NCBI GenBank assembly: GCA_013365325.1
Contig: JABVXV010000136.1
Location: forward strand, 89,752 to 153,751
Source of the DNA: Dipetalonema caudispina
Lineage: Eukaryota > Nematoda > Chromadorea > Rhabditida > Onchocercidae
DNA length: 64,000 nt
Reading direction: 5' to 3'
The position numbers and the translations under genes were made by a program. The notes under the pieces are model-generated. The model saw only the letters and a list, made by a program, of their open reading frames with translations, had not been told where the DNA came from and searched no databases. This document shows, piece after piece, positions 1 through 16,300 of the stretch (within the stretch, counting starts at the first letter, position 1; every line of letters starts with the position of its first letter).

Positions 1-504
1 ATTACTGAAATATATAGAACTTTCTGGTGAATTTTTGCATCAAGAATTGCTCGATTCAATGCCTGAAGGAGCCTTTGTAAGTCACTAATTAAATTATTAA
101 CGGTAATAATTGATCATATAAAATACATCAAATTCAAAACGTTTATTCGTAAGTAAGATCTCCGAAATTCTTTGTCATAATACCGGTGGCAATTTTTCGT
201 GTTTCTTCAAAAAAAAAAAAAACAAGATATAACCAGTGTTTAATTTCATTTCATTATAATTATAATCATTAGAAGATATACGAATTTAGTGCATAATTAA
301 GTGCTATCATGAAGGAAGAAATTAAAAGTGCCATAAAATATCATAAATTATGTATAGTTATGGGATTCATAAAAGTATGCAAAAATCATAATTCAGCTTT
401 CTGATCGTTTATTTGTGATGGAGGACAAGAGCAAACTTATACTTGCAAAATTCATTTGGAACAATTTCATGAAAGAATGTGATGAAACAGAAGGAATGGA
501 TTAA
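1..504 (+). CDS. 3' end of an unrecognised gene (last two exons)
   Basis: An open frame from base 2 runs to 76 and ends GCC TTT before a consensus GTAAGT donor. A TTCAG acceptor at 395-396 opens a second exon at 397 in the same phase, reading LSDRLFVMEDKSKLILAKF and onward to a TAA at 502-504. Together they give about 60 C-terminal residues, acidic and probably helical, ending ETEGMD. An AATAAA at 814-819 may be its poly(A) signal. Without splicing, the first segment would stop at 88 (VSH stop), but the donor and the matched second exon favour the spliced form. I do not recognise the family. The rest of the gene lies to the left of the window. Confidence 0.55.
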
Positions 505-813
505 ATTTCCAACTACATTGCTACGAACTTAAACAAAATGATTGAAATGTTTTTAAATTTAATTTACACAATTGTGAACAATGTCTCAGAAGCCTAAATA
601 TATATTTTGGCATTTGAAAATGTCGCAATGAATCATATTTTATTACTTCAAGTCAAACAAAAGTTTCAGAAGTCTAAATTAACTCAAATTATAGTAATAC
701 GAAAAATGATGTATAGTTTGTGCCGGAAGAATCGCTTTCTGATTTTGATGTATTGAAGTGAAAATTTATTTTTGACATTGTTTATCAAAAAGTGTTATGA
801 TAGTTGTTAAGAA

Positions 814-819
814 AATAAA
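814..819 (+). terminator. Candidate poly(A) signal AATAAA
   Basis: AATAAA lies about 310 bases after the stop at 504, in non-coding AT-rich sequence. It is the first canonical signal I see downstream of the leftmost gene. Such hexamers are common by chance in DNA this AT-rich. Confidence 0.3.
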
Positions 820-1853
820 GACTGAAATAATTGGAGTAATTACTAATGAATGAATCATTTATTTCCACTCACATACGTAGATTCCTACATAATTGAATTA
901 ACAATAGTATTATCAGTCATCCAGTTCCTTTATCATTGATTCCAAATTAGTGATAACCGGATGATAGAAAAGCCTGAGTAGTAACATCCCTATTAATTTT
1001 CACTTAATGAATTAAAAAAGAATTCAATGCATGCATCAGTATCATTTTAAGGAATGTGATCTGATAGCATTAATGATGACGATAAGTAATGGTGTGTGAA
1101 ATCTTGATCTAATGAAGCTCATTTTGGAACATGCAAAAATATTTCGTTGATTTGTTTACAGGAATCCAATAAGATGTTTTTTCCCTCAAAATTATCATAA
1201 TGATTTTTGAAATGCCTTTTTATATTTATTAAAATTGGTGAAAAAAAAAAAAAAAAAAAAAAAGACAATATGTCTGAATACTTCTATGAATTATGTCACA
1301 CACCATAATTGCATTATTTTACATGAAATCAAAATCATGAATGTGAAATGAAATGAACTGATAGCCAATTCTTTCGTGTGTAAAGCCCAATTGAGGAAGA
1401 ATGAAAATTTCTTGAAATCACAGAATCCTTCTAGAATTTCATTCTTATCATTATTATCAGTAAAATTGCAAAAAGTTAAATAATAAAGCATTTGTGTAAA
1501 CCAAATTATTCATTCAAAATCAAATGATTTCACGGAACACTACCAATAGTAACTTTATTAGATGTACTACTAATGAACCAAAATAAATCCTTTTTCATTT
1601 TGCAAAATGGACGAACACCTGACAATATTCATTTAGAAAAAGCTAATTTCTGGATAGGATAGAAAGTTTTAATTATTGAAGTTCTTATACTTCATATTCT
1701 TCAACTGATATTTAATCCCTTTCTCTTTTCGTCTTTCTCTTTTGCTAAATCGTAGTAAATGACAGCAGTAAATGAGATGACCATAGCATAGTGGACCACC
1801 AGCAAAGGTCGTACTACTTTTACTACCTCTTCTAGCTGTCTATGGCCAAAACA

Positions 1854-1884
<31 letters not shown>

Positions 1885-1902
1885 ATATGTATATGTGTAT
1901 GC
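1854..1902. repeat. GT/AT dinucleotide microsatellite
   Basis: Alternating GT runs with AT and GTAT interruptions, about 50 bases. It lies upstream of the MKK7 gene and produces His-Thr-rich spurious translations on the minus strand. Confidence 0.85.
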
Positions 1903-2397
1903 AAAGGCCATATACGGGTCGATACCGATGAGCGTAGCAAAAGCATTAGCTGATATTAGTGGAAAAAGTGTTTTCCCTTCTCTTCTTTTCATTCGTCGCG
2001 GTCTATTAGTCGTATTTCCATAGCTGTTATAGATTTGATAAGCGATTAAGGAACCCTTCTTCCAGCAGCTAACCATTCGCTCAGCTCAAGATCCATGTCC
2101 AATTGCTGATTTACTATACCGAAACGGATGGCACGAGATGGATCGAAGAACGACGAAGATGACGACGATAATATTCTCATCGTATAACATCCTCATCCAA
2201 TTCTTTCCACTCATTTTCCTCTTCATATTCATCAATTGAACCATTCGACTAGTTGTTTGCTCATTTAAAATCGTTTTTCTTTTTTTTTTTTTATCTCCAA
2301 TCAAATGAAAAGATAAAAAAAAGGAACGAAAAAATACGACCAAATTGGAGAAAAAAAAAACGCATATTTCCATCCTCATCCACTTTTTTTTCAATAA

Positions 2398-6936
<4,539 letters not shown>

Positions 6937-8609
6937 TAATGAGTTTTTTTTTTGTGTATTATCATAGATCGGAATCCAGGGAAATTCTTCCGGAAAGCTT
7001 CAAATCATTATGATGATTTATTGAAAAGTACTGACATAAAGTTATGAATGTTGTTGCTTAGGACAAAAATGTTAAATATAAAACATTATAACTCCATGAT
7101 GTCCATAACAGAAATTTTAATTCGTTTTTGAATTTTTCGAAATCCAATCAGTTACTGCTATAATATCAATAATGTACATATTTATTTGTTCAAACTTTTA
7201 TCAATAATTTTTTTATTTGGCATATTTTTTTATTTTGAAGTTGGTTCGGTAAGATTTTATCAAACTTTGTTAAATTAGGGTCAACACGTAATTCTCCGTC
7301 TTAGCTTATGCTTTACAAAGTTCAGGCTTTGTCTCTTGTTTTCTTCTTCTATGCTATTATCCAATCAAAAAAATGTATGTCTTCTAAAAATAATCTTTTT
7401 GAGGACTTCTAAAAATTTCCCAGGTATTTATATTCAGTGTAATTATTTTTGCTCCAAAAAATATCACATTGTTGTTGCGTGCTTCTATTCAGCAATCTTT
7501 ATAAATTTAATTATCTCTAATAATTGAGAATGGTAAATAGTAGTTTGGTGATACTGTCGATTTTGCTTGCTCATTTACTGTAAAAAGTTTCCCGGTGAGG
7601 ATGTAACTCCTTTCTTGAGTTGGTTCGCGTATCAATTTCTTGAGGATAAGAATATATCTGATTATTGAGCTTTTTGGTAGATAGTTCTATCCTTGCTGGG
7701 TGACTTCCCGATTTGTTTCAGACTTGTAATGATATATTACACGTAATATATCACTACAAATTGTACTGGTAGTTCAGATAAGGTATTCAGAAAGATGAAA
7801 TAGAAGAAAAAGAGAAGTTATTTGTTAAAAAAAAAAAACCTCTCGGGTTGCTGGTCTGTTTAATATACCTGTTCAATTTTCATGCTAGTTGTTCATTACT
7901 GTGCAAATGATTTTTTTGCGCCTTGTATTAATATTTGTTTATTTGCTCTTCATCTATTTTCTGCCAATTTCTCAAAAAAAAAAAAAAAAAGTATTTAATA
8001 ATATATTATCATTGAAAAATTGTTTGTTTCTTACACCTGAATTTTTATGTATAAAGTACAAAAAATCAAACTGTTCTCGACCTTAAACTTAGAAAAATCC
8101 TTTTTTCTTGTTCATATTCCACTGGTTCAGTTCAGTTCGATATGCAATTTTTGAAATTCTAATTTATGGAGAAGGAATCTACTTGTAAAAGCTGACTCAA
8201 GTATTTTTTATGTTCCTTTCGTCGATCACGATTTCAACTCAAAGTTCACATTTAATAACCTTTTGGGTTTTTACAATCCCAGGTGGAATTTCGATTCTTT
8301 CTGCATTCGTATTGTCGAATTTATTTTTCAATTCAGCATCTGTTTGAGAAATTTTCATTCTAATTGTTACTGTTTAAAAAAAGAAAAAGATAAGAAGGAA
8401 ACTATGGACCATTATTTATATCCATTATTCATTCGAACAAACTGCTCTCATACCATTCAATTGATGAATCAGTAAAGCTTCAAGCTTCAACCTTCAAAGT
8501 TTGTTACCACCACTGTTGTCAACTCTTTTTTTACCCATCATAAAACATAAAGCAAATTTCTCAAATTACATTATTAGTTTAATTATTATTACTTTGTATT
8601 TCTTTTCAG
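6937..8609. other. Intergenic region after the MKK7 gene
   Basis: AT-rich with no supported exon. The 3' UTR of the MKK7 gene presumably occupies its start. It contains a near-perfect 36-base palindrome at 7724-7759 and A-rich runs near 7830 and 7980. Short open frames (7336-7527, 7889-8086, 8263-8475) have low-complexity, hydrophobic, AT-driven translations and no splice context that I trust. Confidence 0.5.
7724..7759. repeat. 36-base near-perfect palindrome
   Basis: Arms TTGTAATGATATATTAC (7724-7740) and GTAATATATCACTACAA (7743-7759) are reverse complements with one mismatch and a 2-base centre. It lies in the intergenic region after the MKK7 gene. Confidence 0.85.
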
Positions 8610-9894
8610 CAGGATCAAAGAAGTAGGAAGGAAATTAATTACAAGCTTATCATATCATTGTTTATGACTAATATGGTATCTTAATTCTTTTTCTTTACTT
8701 CTTTATTTCATCAAGGAAATTCTATAATGTGCATGGCATATAAATAGCTGTCAAATTTGACTAATTTATAATCAAATTTTAGTAATGAAAATAATCATCA
8801 GTAATTTTCAGCAATTGATAATCAAATTTGAATAATAACTGCAGTTACTTTATGCTTTTGTTAATTAGCATATTTCAGATTTGTATTGAATGAAGTGAGC
8901 ATTGATACTGATAGTGATCATTTGGATTGGTAGTTTTGGTGCTAAGCTGCAAATATGTTTTCCATAGAATGGAAAATTTCGCAGATACGTGTAAGTTTCA
9001 ATTGATTATCAATGATAGCATGTTTTGTTGTATACTATAAAACGTCATAATTAATTGCGACATTCGCATTCTTCTTTAGCATTCAGATCTGATGTAGTAT
9101 TTAAAAATCAGTTACGGCATATTTATTAGTATTATCAAACGTGACTGTTTACAAAACAAAATATTTCAATTTGACATTTCAACATTTAACTTTATTAGAA
9201 ATTAGTTACAGTAGAATTAATACTATTATCAGCCTCGATATGCTTATACAGGTTGTTAGTTTTTCACTATAATTTGCAGAATTTCATTGTACTAATGAGG
9301 ATATTGTATCCAGGAATTATCTACTTTTAAATGTTTGTAAGGGAATAATTTGTTTTTTCATTCCTCAATATATTTATTATCTCTGTATCACATTTTATAA
9401 CTATTTGAAATCTACCAATAAATGTCGTAGGAACTAAAAGAGAGGAGAAAGGAAGTAAAATTGTGTTCATTATTTTCTTAGTTAATGAGTTATCCTTCTT
9501 CCCAACTTTTTTGAATACAGTCAGAAAATTGGCTTATTACTTAAGTGAATAATTATTTCAATATAGTAACAATATAAAGTAAATAAACGTTATCAGTTGC
9601 AATTTTTAGGATATGTTTCCATGCTTAACTGTCGAGCAAGTTCGACTTTTGCTAAGGAAAACAAATGGAAACATTGATGATGCAGCTGAAATGGCATTCG
9701 AATTACTGAACGACACACCGACTACATCAAACTCTTCACCGATGAAACAATCCGTGGTCGGAGAGTACAGAGGGTCAGCCACACAGAATCAGTTTATGAT
9801 AGCGCCATCATTATCTTCAGAACCAATCCGGAACGGAATGATAAGTGAAAGCTGCTTAGATGAAGAAAATTCGATAGAAGGGGAGCAAAAGTGA
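8610..9894 (+). CDS. CUE-domain protein, C-terminal exon (rest of gene uncertain)
   Basis: A TTTTTAG acceptor at 9608-9609 opens an exon 9610-9894 reading DMFPCLTVEQVRLLLRKTNG and then GNIDDAAEMAFELL. That is the MFP...GN..AA..LL signature of a CUE ubiquitin-binding domain. It is followed by a Ser/Thr/Glu-rich tail and a TGA at 9892-9894. The exon starts inside CUE helix 1, so an upstream exon is expected. One candidate is 8610-8675, with strong acceptor TTTCTTTTCAG, 22 codons, phase 0 at both ends, and donor ATG|GTATCT; I cannot confirm it. Alternatively, the ATG at 9613, three bases after the acceptor, could start a trans-spliced 93-residue protein. The full protein and its family are unknown. 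It sits 0.45 kb upstream of the polymerase gene on the same strand. Confidence 0.55.
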
Positions 9895-10346
9895 TTTTTC
9901 TTTTGTTCATGTTTATTTGAAATTTAAAATTACCGTTTGAACATCATGAAGGACTAAATACATATTAATACAGTTCATTCGAAAGATGAATTGCATTGTG
10001 TCAACTGTTTGCTGCATTTATTCGATGCTTAGGTTATTGGTTATTAGCAATTCAGATGTGGAGTTTAAATTTTAGCTGTCAGCTTGTATATAATTATTTA
10101 TACACCTAAATTAATGAGTTAATTAATCGGAATAATTTGGCGGTTGGCATCGCAAGCTGCTTTCAGGAGATCAATGTCGGCCGCATCTGTCATACCTCTT
10201 TAAAAAGATGGGACAAGATCTGGTAGTCTTAATGCTACTGCTAGTTGTTCATTTCCGATCTTTCCGAATTTAGTGTTTCAGCTCTCTTTGTTATTATTGC
10301 AATTATTTTGTGAAATTACAGGGTTGTTGCAGTGAGTTTGAAATTT
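9895..10346 (+). promoter_or_regulatory. Short spacer before the RdRP gene, with possible SL acceptor
   Basis: This holds 3' UTR of the CUE exon and then GTTGTTGCAG with AG at 10331-10332, only 14 bases before the first in-frame ATG of the polymerase at 10347. The sequence between acceptor and ATG does not join in phase to any exon I see. A spliced-leader trans-splice site is therefore the simplest reading, and the spacer could be the intercistronic region of a two-gene operon. Confidence 0.4.
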
Positions 10347-13300
10347 ATGATCTCAGTAGAGGGCGTTCCAAAGGAACAAATCAAATACATACTCAGAAGT
10401 ATTCTGCAGAACGTATGTTTAATTTACTTTTTTTGTTAAATTGAAAGTCTTAAAGGTAATTTTAGTTGCAAGTATTTCTTGTTCTACTAATAATATCGGA
10501 GTCAAGAAAGATCTTAATGTAATGTTCGATTTGAAATCTCCTTTTGCCTTATATAGAAATGGTTCTTGTTACATTTTTGCATGATAGCGGAAGAAATAAA
10601 CTAACGTTATATTTTGAGAAGCATAGATATATCTTTCAAAGTCGGAAAAAGTTATAGTTTTAGGTTTTGATTTGTTCTTTTTGTCTTTTTTCTCTTTTTT
10701 TTTTTTGTATAGAACTCCTCGATTGCATTAGGTTTAATTTGAAAACTCCTTAAGAATCGGAATTTTAACAACAAAAAAATCTTTCAAAATATTGATTTTT
10801 CATTTTGCAGTGTAACTGTTCAGTTCGATCTTTCGACGAATTAATACCATGTCTGCAAGCGGCTTACGAAGAAAAATGTGTCGAAGTTCATGTTGGAGTT
10901 GAAATTTCTAGTGATGGAAGATCGAATCAAGAGGCACTGATCGATTTTACAAAATCATTCATTGTAGAGTCTGGGTAAATTTCACGAACTTTCGCGTTTA
11001 AAGCATAGCGTCTTTCTCTTCATAAATTTTTTGCCCAGATTTCAAATATTAGTGTGGTCTTGAGATGCAGGTATAATTTTTCAGGTATGGTCTTGAAATG
11101 CAACCTTATATGGAAATACGGAATATCGACCGAATATTAACCGATATAAGGTTAGTTATTTACAGTTACTGTTTTCACTTGGCCTCAAAATATCTCCGAA
11201 GATTCAGGCGTTTCCTGCAGAATTGGGTCAAGTAATAGTAGCCATGTTTGATTTATAAGGCTGCAGGATTTTTGGAACTTAGGTCTTCGCTTCGCCGACT
11301 ATTTTCTATCATCAGAGAAGAAAGATCAACATTACTAGACACGACGAGAAAAATTAGTTGAAAACTATAAAGAAATAAAGATGATAATTCTAAATTTTCA
11401 TAACTTCGAAATGAAGGATTATCCTAGCATTGCTGGGATAATCCTTCATTCATCGCACTTACTTTATTTTGAATTCTTTACTTCGACATTTAATCGTTTA
11501 CTTTCTAAACTTTTACTCGAAAATTTAGAATCAAAATCAAAATAATGCATCATTTACAGACCCGATCATGCAAATGTAGACATACTTTGGCTGGGCATTG
11601 GTAATATGCCAAATATGGGCTTATTTTTCATCCGTGGAGAATATGTGACAAAGTATAACACATCCAGTAATAAATTAATCGTAAATTCGGTATATGAAAC
11701 AAAAATGAATAATGCTGCAGGTGAATATTTGTTTTCCAATATGATGATAACTTTCAGAATATATGTATGAATTCACTGTTTGAACCATTCATCAACGTTG
11801 GCTGAAGTTACATTGCTGTTTGTTGCTGTTCAAGTTGTTTTATGATATTTCAGAATGACTGAAATAAACAGAGAATTCGATAAATTAGCAAACTGACAAA
11901 TTTTTTTAGTCTTCAGAGCAATTCCAAAATTTGATCGAATTTCTGCCTGCTCAAAAATAACTTTAATGCATATTTGATGCACCGTTAAAAAATTTCCAAA
12001 TAAATACCAAAAACTCCAACTAAATATTTTGAAACAGCAATTCAAAAACAAAATTGTGGCAAAAATTTTCACTGTCAATTTTTCCAATATTTTGAAGAAT
12101 TGAAGAGACCTTAGTGCTTCAACTTTATGTGAATTAAATTATTTCAACTATTCCACGTTCATATGATCAGAAAAACGCAATCAGGAATTTCTCTATCGTA
12201 TTCGAGTTCTGATTATGCAATTTGATAGTACTTTTTCAAGGATCTATAAATGATAATAAATTAAAATCTTAGGCAATCATACACTGTTGTCGTGGGCACA
12301 TTTTGAACATGATCGACGATTGCTAACCATTTATTTTGCTATCGAGAGTGTTACCCACGCTCATGATGGGTTATCATATACAGGTTATAAGTTTGTTATC
12401 ACATATAGTTCATTCTATATGGTTATCGTTGATTGTGATTCGGATCCAGATGAAAAAGATAACTATGTCTATATTTGTTTGCGACACCCTCCACAGGTTA
12501 ATACTTTACTTTCTTTGTTTCTCAAAATCTCGAGATTTGTTTTGTTTATTTCTTTTGCTTATCAGCATTTATCACACGTTTTTAGAAATGCACATTGAAG
12601 AATAGCTTGGTTTACATGAGTGAGAAAACAAGTAATATTTACTAAAGTATTGCTGATCTAATCAGCGACTGAGGTCTATAAAATGATGTGAACTTGGAGT
12701 ACCTATGCTGAAAGTATGACAGTGTCGTCAGTTTTGAGATGCTGTTTGATATTTTGAAATTGGTTTACTCAAATCATACTTCCGATAATGGAAATNNNNN
12801 NNNNNNNNNNNNNNNNNNNNNNNNNNNNNNNNNNNNNNNNNNNNNNNNNNNNNNNNNNNNNNNNNNNNNNNNNNNNNNNNNNNNNNNNNNNNNNNTCTAT
12901 AAAATGATGTGAACTTGGAGTACCTATGCTGAAAGTATGACAGTGTCGTCAGTTTTGAGATGCTGTTTGATATTTTGAAATTGGTTTACTCAAATCATAC
13001 TTCCGATAATGGAAATGCAGCTATGGGAAGCGGTACCCCGAATTATGACAAACGGGAAGAGAGTGTTGAATATTGAACAATGTCGCGATTGGATACGTGT
13101 GGGAAGTTTCCCGGGAAGCAGACATTTCGCCGGTTGTTCTCAGGTTTTATAAATGCCCAATTTCTTTTACCGAAATCTGGCAAAATCGCGATCTTTTGTT
13201 GATTTAATTTTGAATCAAAATTTCATTTGACGGACAGTTAATTCTATAAAGAAACTGAATTTTTATGCAGGAGACTTTGGCTGGATCATCATGGCTTAGC

Positions 13301-16300
13301 TTTTCAATGCCAAAAGAAACAATAAAGCCGGAAAAGATGTTCCCGGATGAAATACTTGATTGGCAAAATCGTACTTTAAGTGTAAAATTGGTAATAATTC
13401 GATGATAAATTGAGCAGCAAACCCATTAAGTTTTACCTCTAGCCTTATTGTAATTTATGTCAGAGTATGGAAATACATGCCAGCGGAAAAAGCAGTACCT
13501 TTACCATCATTTAGGTTATACTACTGTCTGTTTGATACCATCGCATAGTTTTTACTCCTGTCTGTTTGATGTTCTTGTATCCAAAAAATATGACTCATTT
13601 TTTTTCCATCCAACTTCAACCGGTTATTGATCTTTTCTTTGGCTTTATGTCCATCGTTTTCACCGTTGAACATATTCCGCGAAGAAAATTGGCTCTATAT
13701 CATTTATCAATAAATGAAATAACTATTTTCTCGAGTTTTTTTTTTTCGAAATTTCTCAAAATTTTCATCGCTTTTCTAAAATTTTAGTCTCTTTCGGGAT
13801 TTGAAGCATCAGGAAGTCAAATATCTTAGCGTTTGTTTTTTAAAGGCTCCAACACGTCAGCTATTTGAAATCATCGCACGATGGAAACGCCGAGCCAAGT
13901 GTCGAATATTTTTTGCAGCAATCATGAAAATTCCTCGACGGGAAACTTCTAATATTCACATTCTGGAATTGCCGTCATTTAGGTATCCGATTCATGTTAC
14001 CTTAGTAAGAAGCAACTTCTTTCTTCTGTATTGATCCGTGATCTTGAATAAATTAGAAATTGAAGTGAGTTGAAAATATTTAATGAGAGCAGGAACGTGT
14101 GTTGGAAAACCATGATATAATCGATCATTAGTTATAACGAAAAAAAAAGTGAAAACATTAATATCATTTAAAAAAACCATTGCAATTTCCACGACTGCTT
14201 TTCAGCATTTCATATGACGATTGATATGACATTTCTAGATTAAATTATGCACTGCAAGCATTATTAAGCAGAGGAAGTATTGTGAAAGATCAACTTTTTG
14301 ATATTTCCCAAGTTTCCTGCAACGATCTCTTTTTCGAACGTATTAATTACGCTGCTCAGGTATAGGAAAATGTTTTTTCAATTAATTTAAAAAAGAAAAA
14401 AAAAGAAAGATTATGACGATTCGATTTGCTTGATTTATTACAATTACAAAGTTAATTATTAAACTTGGCTGAGTCTTTCAATTTACTTTTTTCGTTTACT
14501 AGTCAAACTACATTTCTAATCTAGAGTACTTCTGCTTGGATTTAATTCAAACATTACAATCTTTCATCATGAATATATTACTTTTTATATACTTTCCATG
14601 ATACTGAAAAATATTATTCTATACCTCTGCAAAAAATAAGAATGTAATCAAAGCTTAAAGAAATCACTATTTGCAAGTGGTAGTATTTATGCGAATGTAT
14701 GAAGAGGAGTGTACTAATAATACTGTGAAGGTGATGGAGTTTTGGCATTTAGAAAACAATTTAAATATTATATATGTATGTATACTTTTCCAGGAATGTT
14801 TATTAGCTTGTGAGGAGACCTTGGATTCTGCTTTGGCGGCTATTGATGAAAAGCGACGCATCTCATTGCTTAATTTTTTCGAACATATTTATTTTCAAAA
14901 ATTAAATGCTTTGCGGAGAGTATCAGCTGATGAGGAGGCTGAATCACTGTCTGATCTACCTCGTAATTGTGTCTTAATTCGAAAAGTAAGTATTCTTAAT
15001 TTAAAAAAGAAGAAAAATCTGATCATGACTTTTGGTTACTGATAGATTCTAATAAAAAGCTGATTTGCTTTAGTGATTTTTTGTTGTTCTTTTCCAGGTA
15101 ATGGCAACACCGCTACGACTTTTGCTTTTACCACCGGAGGTTATGATGACGAATCGTGTAATACGTCATTTTGGAGAAGAGTACGCATTACGTTGTGTAT
15201 TTCGGGATGATAATGGTCAGCGACTTGTACCAAAGGAATTTTCACGAGGTCGCGCTTTACAAGGTCTAATTTTTTCAAATATTTTCTGTTAATAATAGCA
15301 ATTGTAATGTTTATTAAAGTTCTAAAAAAATAAAACATCTGATAGACTATAAAAAATGAAACGTTCATCCGTAAGAGTAACAGTCCATTTTATATGGCGA
15401 TCACGGTTTGAAAAGCATTTAAATGACCACTTTACGGTATACGGTTGAACCATATTCAAAGAGTTGTTCTGTCCTGAATTAGCAGATAGACATGTTAATC
15501 CTGTATATAAGCATTTGCATCTATTAGATGTTTTGTTCAAGGTTTTACGAACGTTGTGAATTTGTTCAATGTCGTTATAAGCAATAAAGACCTTGGAAAC
15601 CGAAATAAAATATGTATTTCACTTTATTGAGGCTATTAGTTTATTCAGCATTGACTAGTTTTAGATCAATCCTTAATAATTCCTGATTTGGTATACAGAA
15701 CACTTGGAACAGGTCTGCACATAGCGTCTCGACATTACCAGTTTCTTGCATGGTCTAATTCACAGGTGCATGAAAGCATTGTTCAGAGAAAGTACTATTA
15801 ATTCATTAATTTCAAGATAAACTTCAGTTTATTGTTTTGTTGATCTTTAGCTAGCACTGTCAACAATAAAATGACGGGGATAAAAATTTGTTATTTTCTT
15901 CGATCCCATTTTCCGAGCGATGAATGTAGAAGTAGTCTAAATGATTGTAGGTCTCTTAAATTTTCTTTAAATTTAAACAGAACATGCAAAATAGACGAAA
16001 TCATTCGTCTGTATATTCCGAAATTTGTTCTAACAGAAATTCTGAAAGCATTGTATGTCAATTGAAGATGCGTGATGGCGGTTGTTATATGTATTCGGAT
16101 GCCGTTATTAACGATGAGGTACACGGTCAAATGGTTTGTAACGTTGAGGATATCAGACGTTGGATGGGTGATTTTACGGCTTCGAAAAATGTCCCCAAAT
16201 TGATGTCTCGTATGGGACAGTGCTTTACGCAAGCACAGGTAAATAATATCATTCCAAGTGCTTATTTTTTACTTTTCTACACTCGCTTTTTAACTTTTAA

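Larger units (their letters stand above)
505..2397. other. Intergenic region between the leftmost gene and the MKK7 gene
   Basis: This is AT-rich with no convincing exon. It holds a 20-base-plus A run near 1240-1263, a GT/AT dinucleotide tract at about 1854-1902, and a purine/pyrimidine-rich stretch at 2270-2395 just before the MKK7 start. Open frames over 1701-2076 are driven by the dinucleotide tract and are not believed. The MKK7 promoter presumably lies here, but no specific element is recognised. Confidence 0.5.

Noticed and set aside
1701..2076. Open frames on the minus strand with His-Thr-rich protein
   Set aside because: They are produced by the GT/AT dinucleotide tract and have no splice sites or recognisable domain.
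15322..15540. Possible RdRP exon on the plus strand around 15450-15570
   Set aside because: An open frame ending near ...VLRTL could be joined only through a weak GTTGTG donor and would insert about 30 unexpected residues in a conserved region. The 15659 acceptor explains the join better.
15697..15765. RdRP exon starting at the TATACAG acceptor at 15697-15698
   Set aside because: It puts the conserved FLAWSNSQ block out of phase with the previous exon. The acceptor with AG at 15657-15658 gives an open, in-phase exon that also supplies the expected upstream residues.
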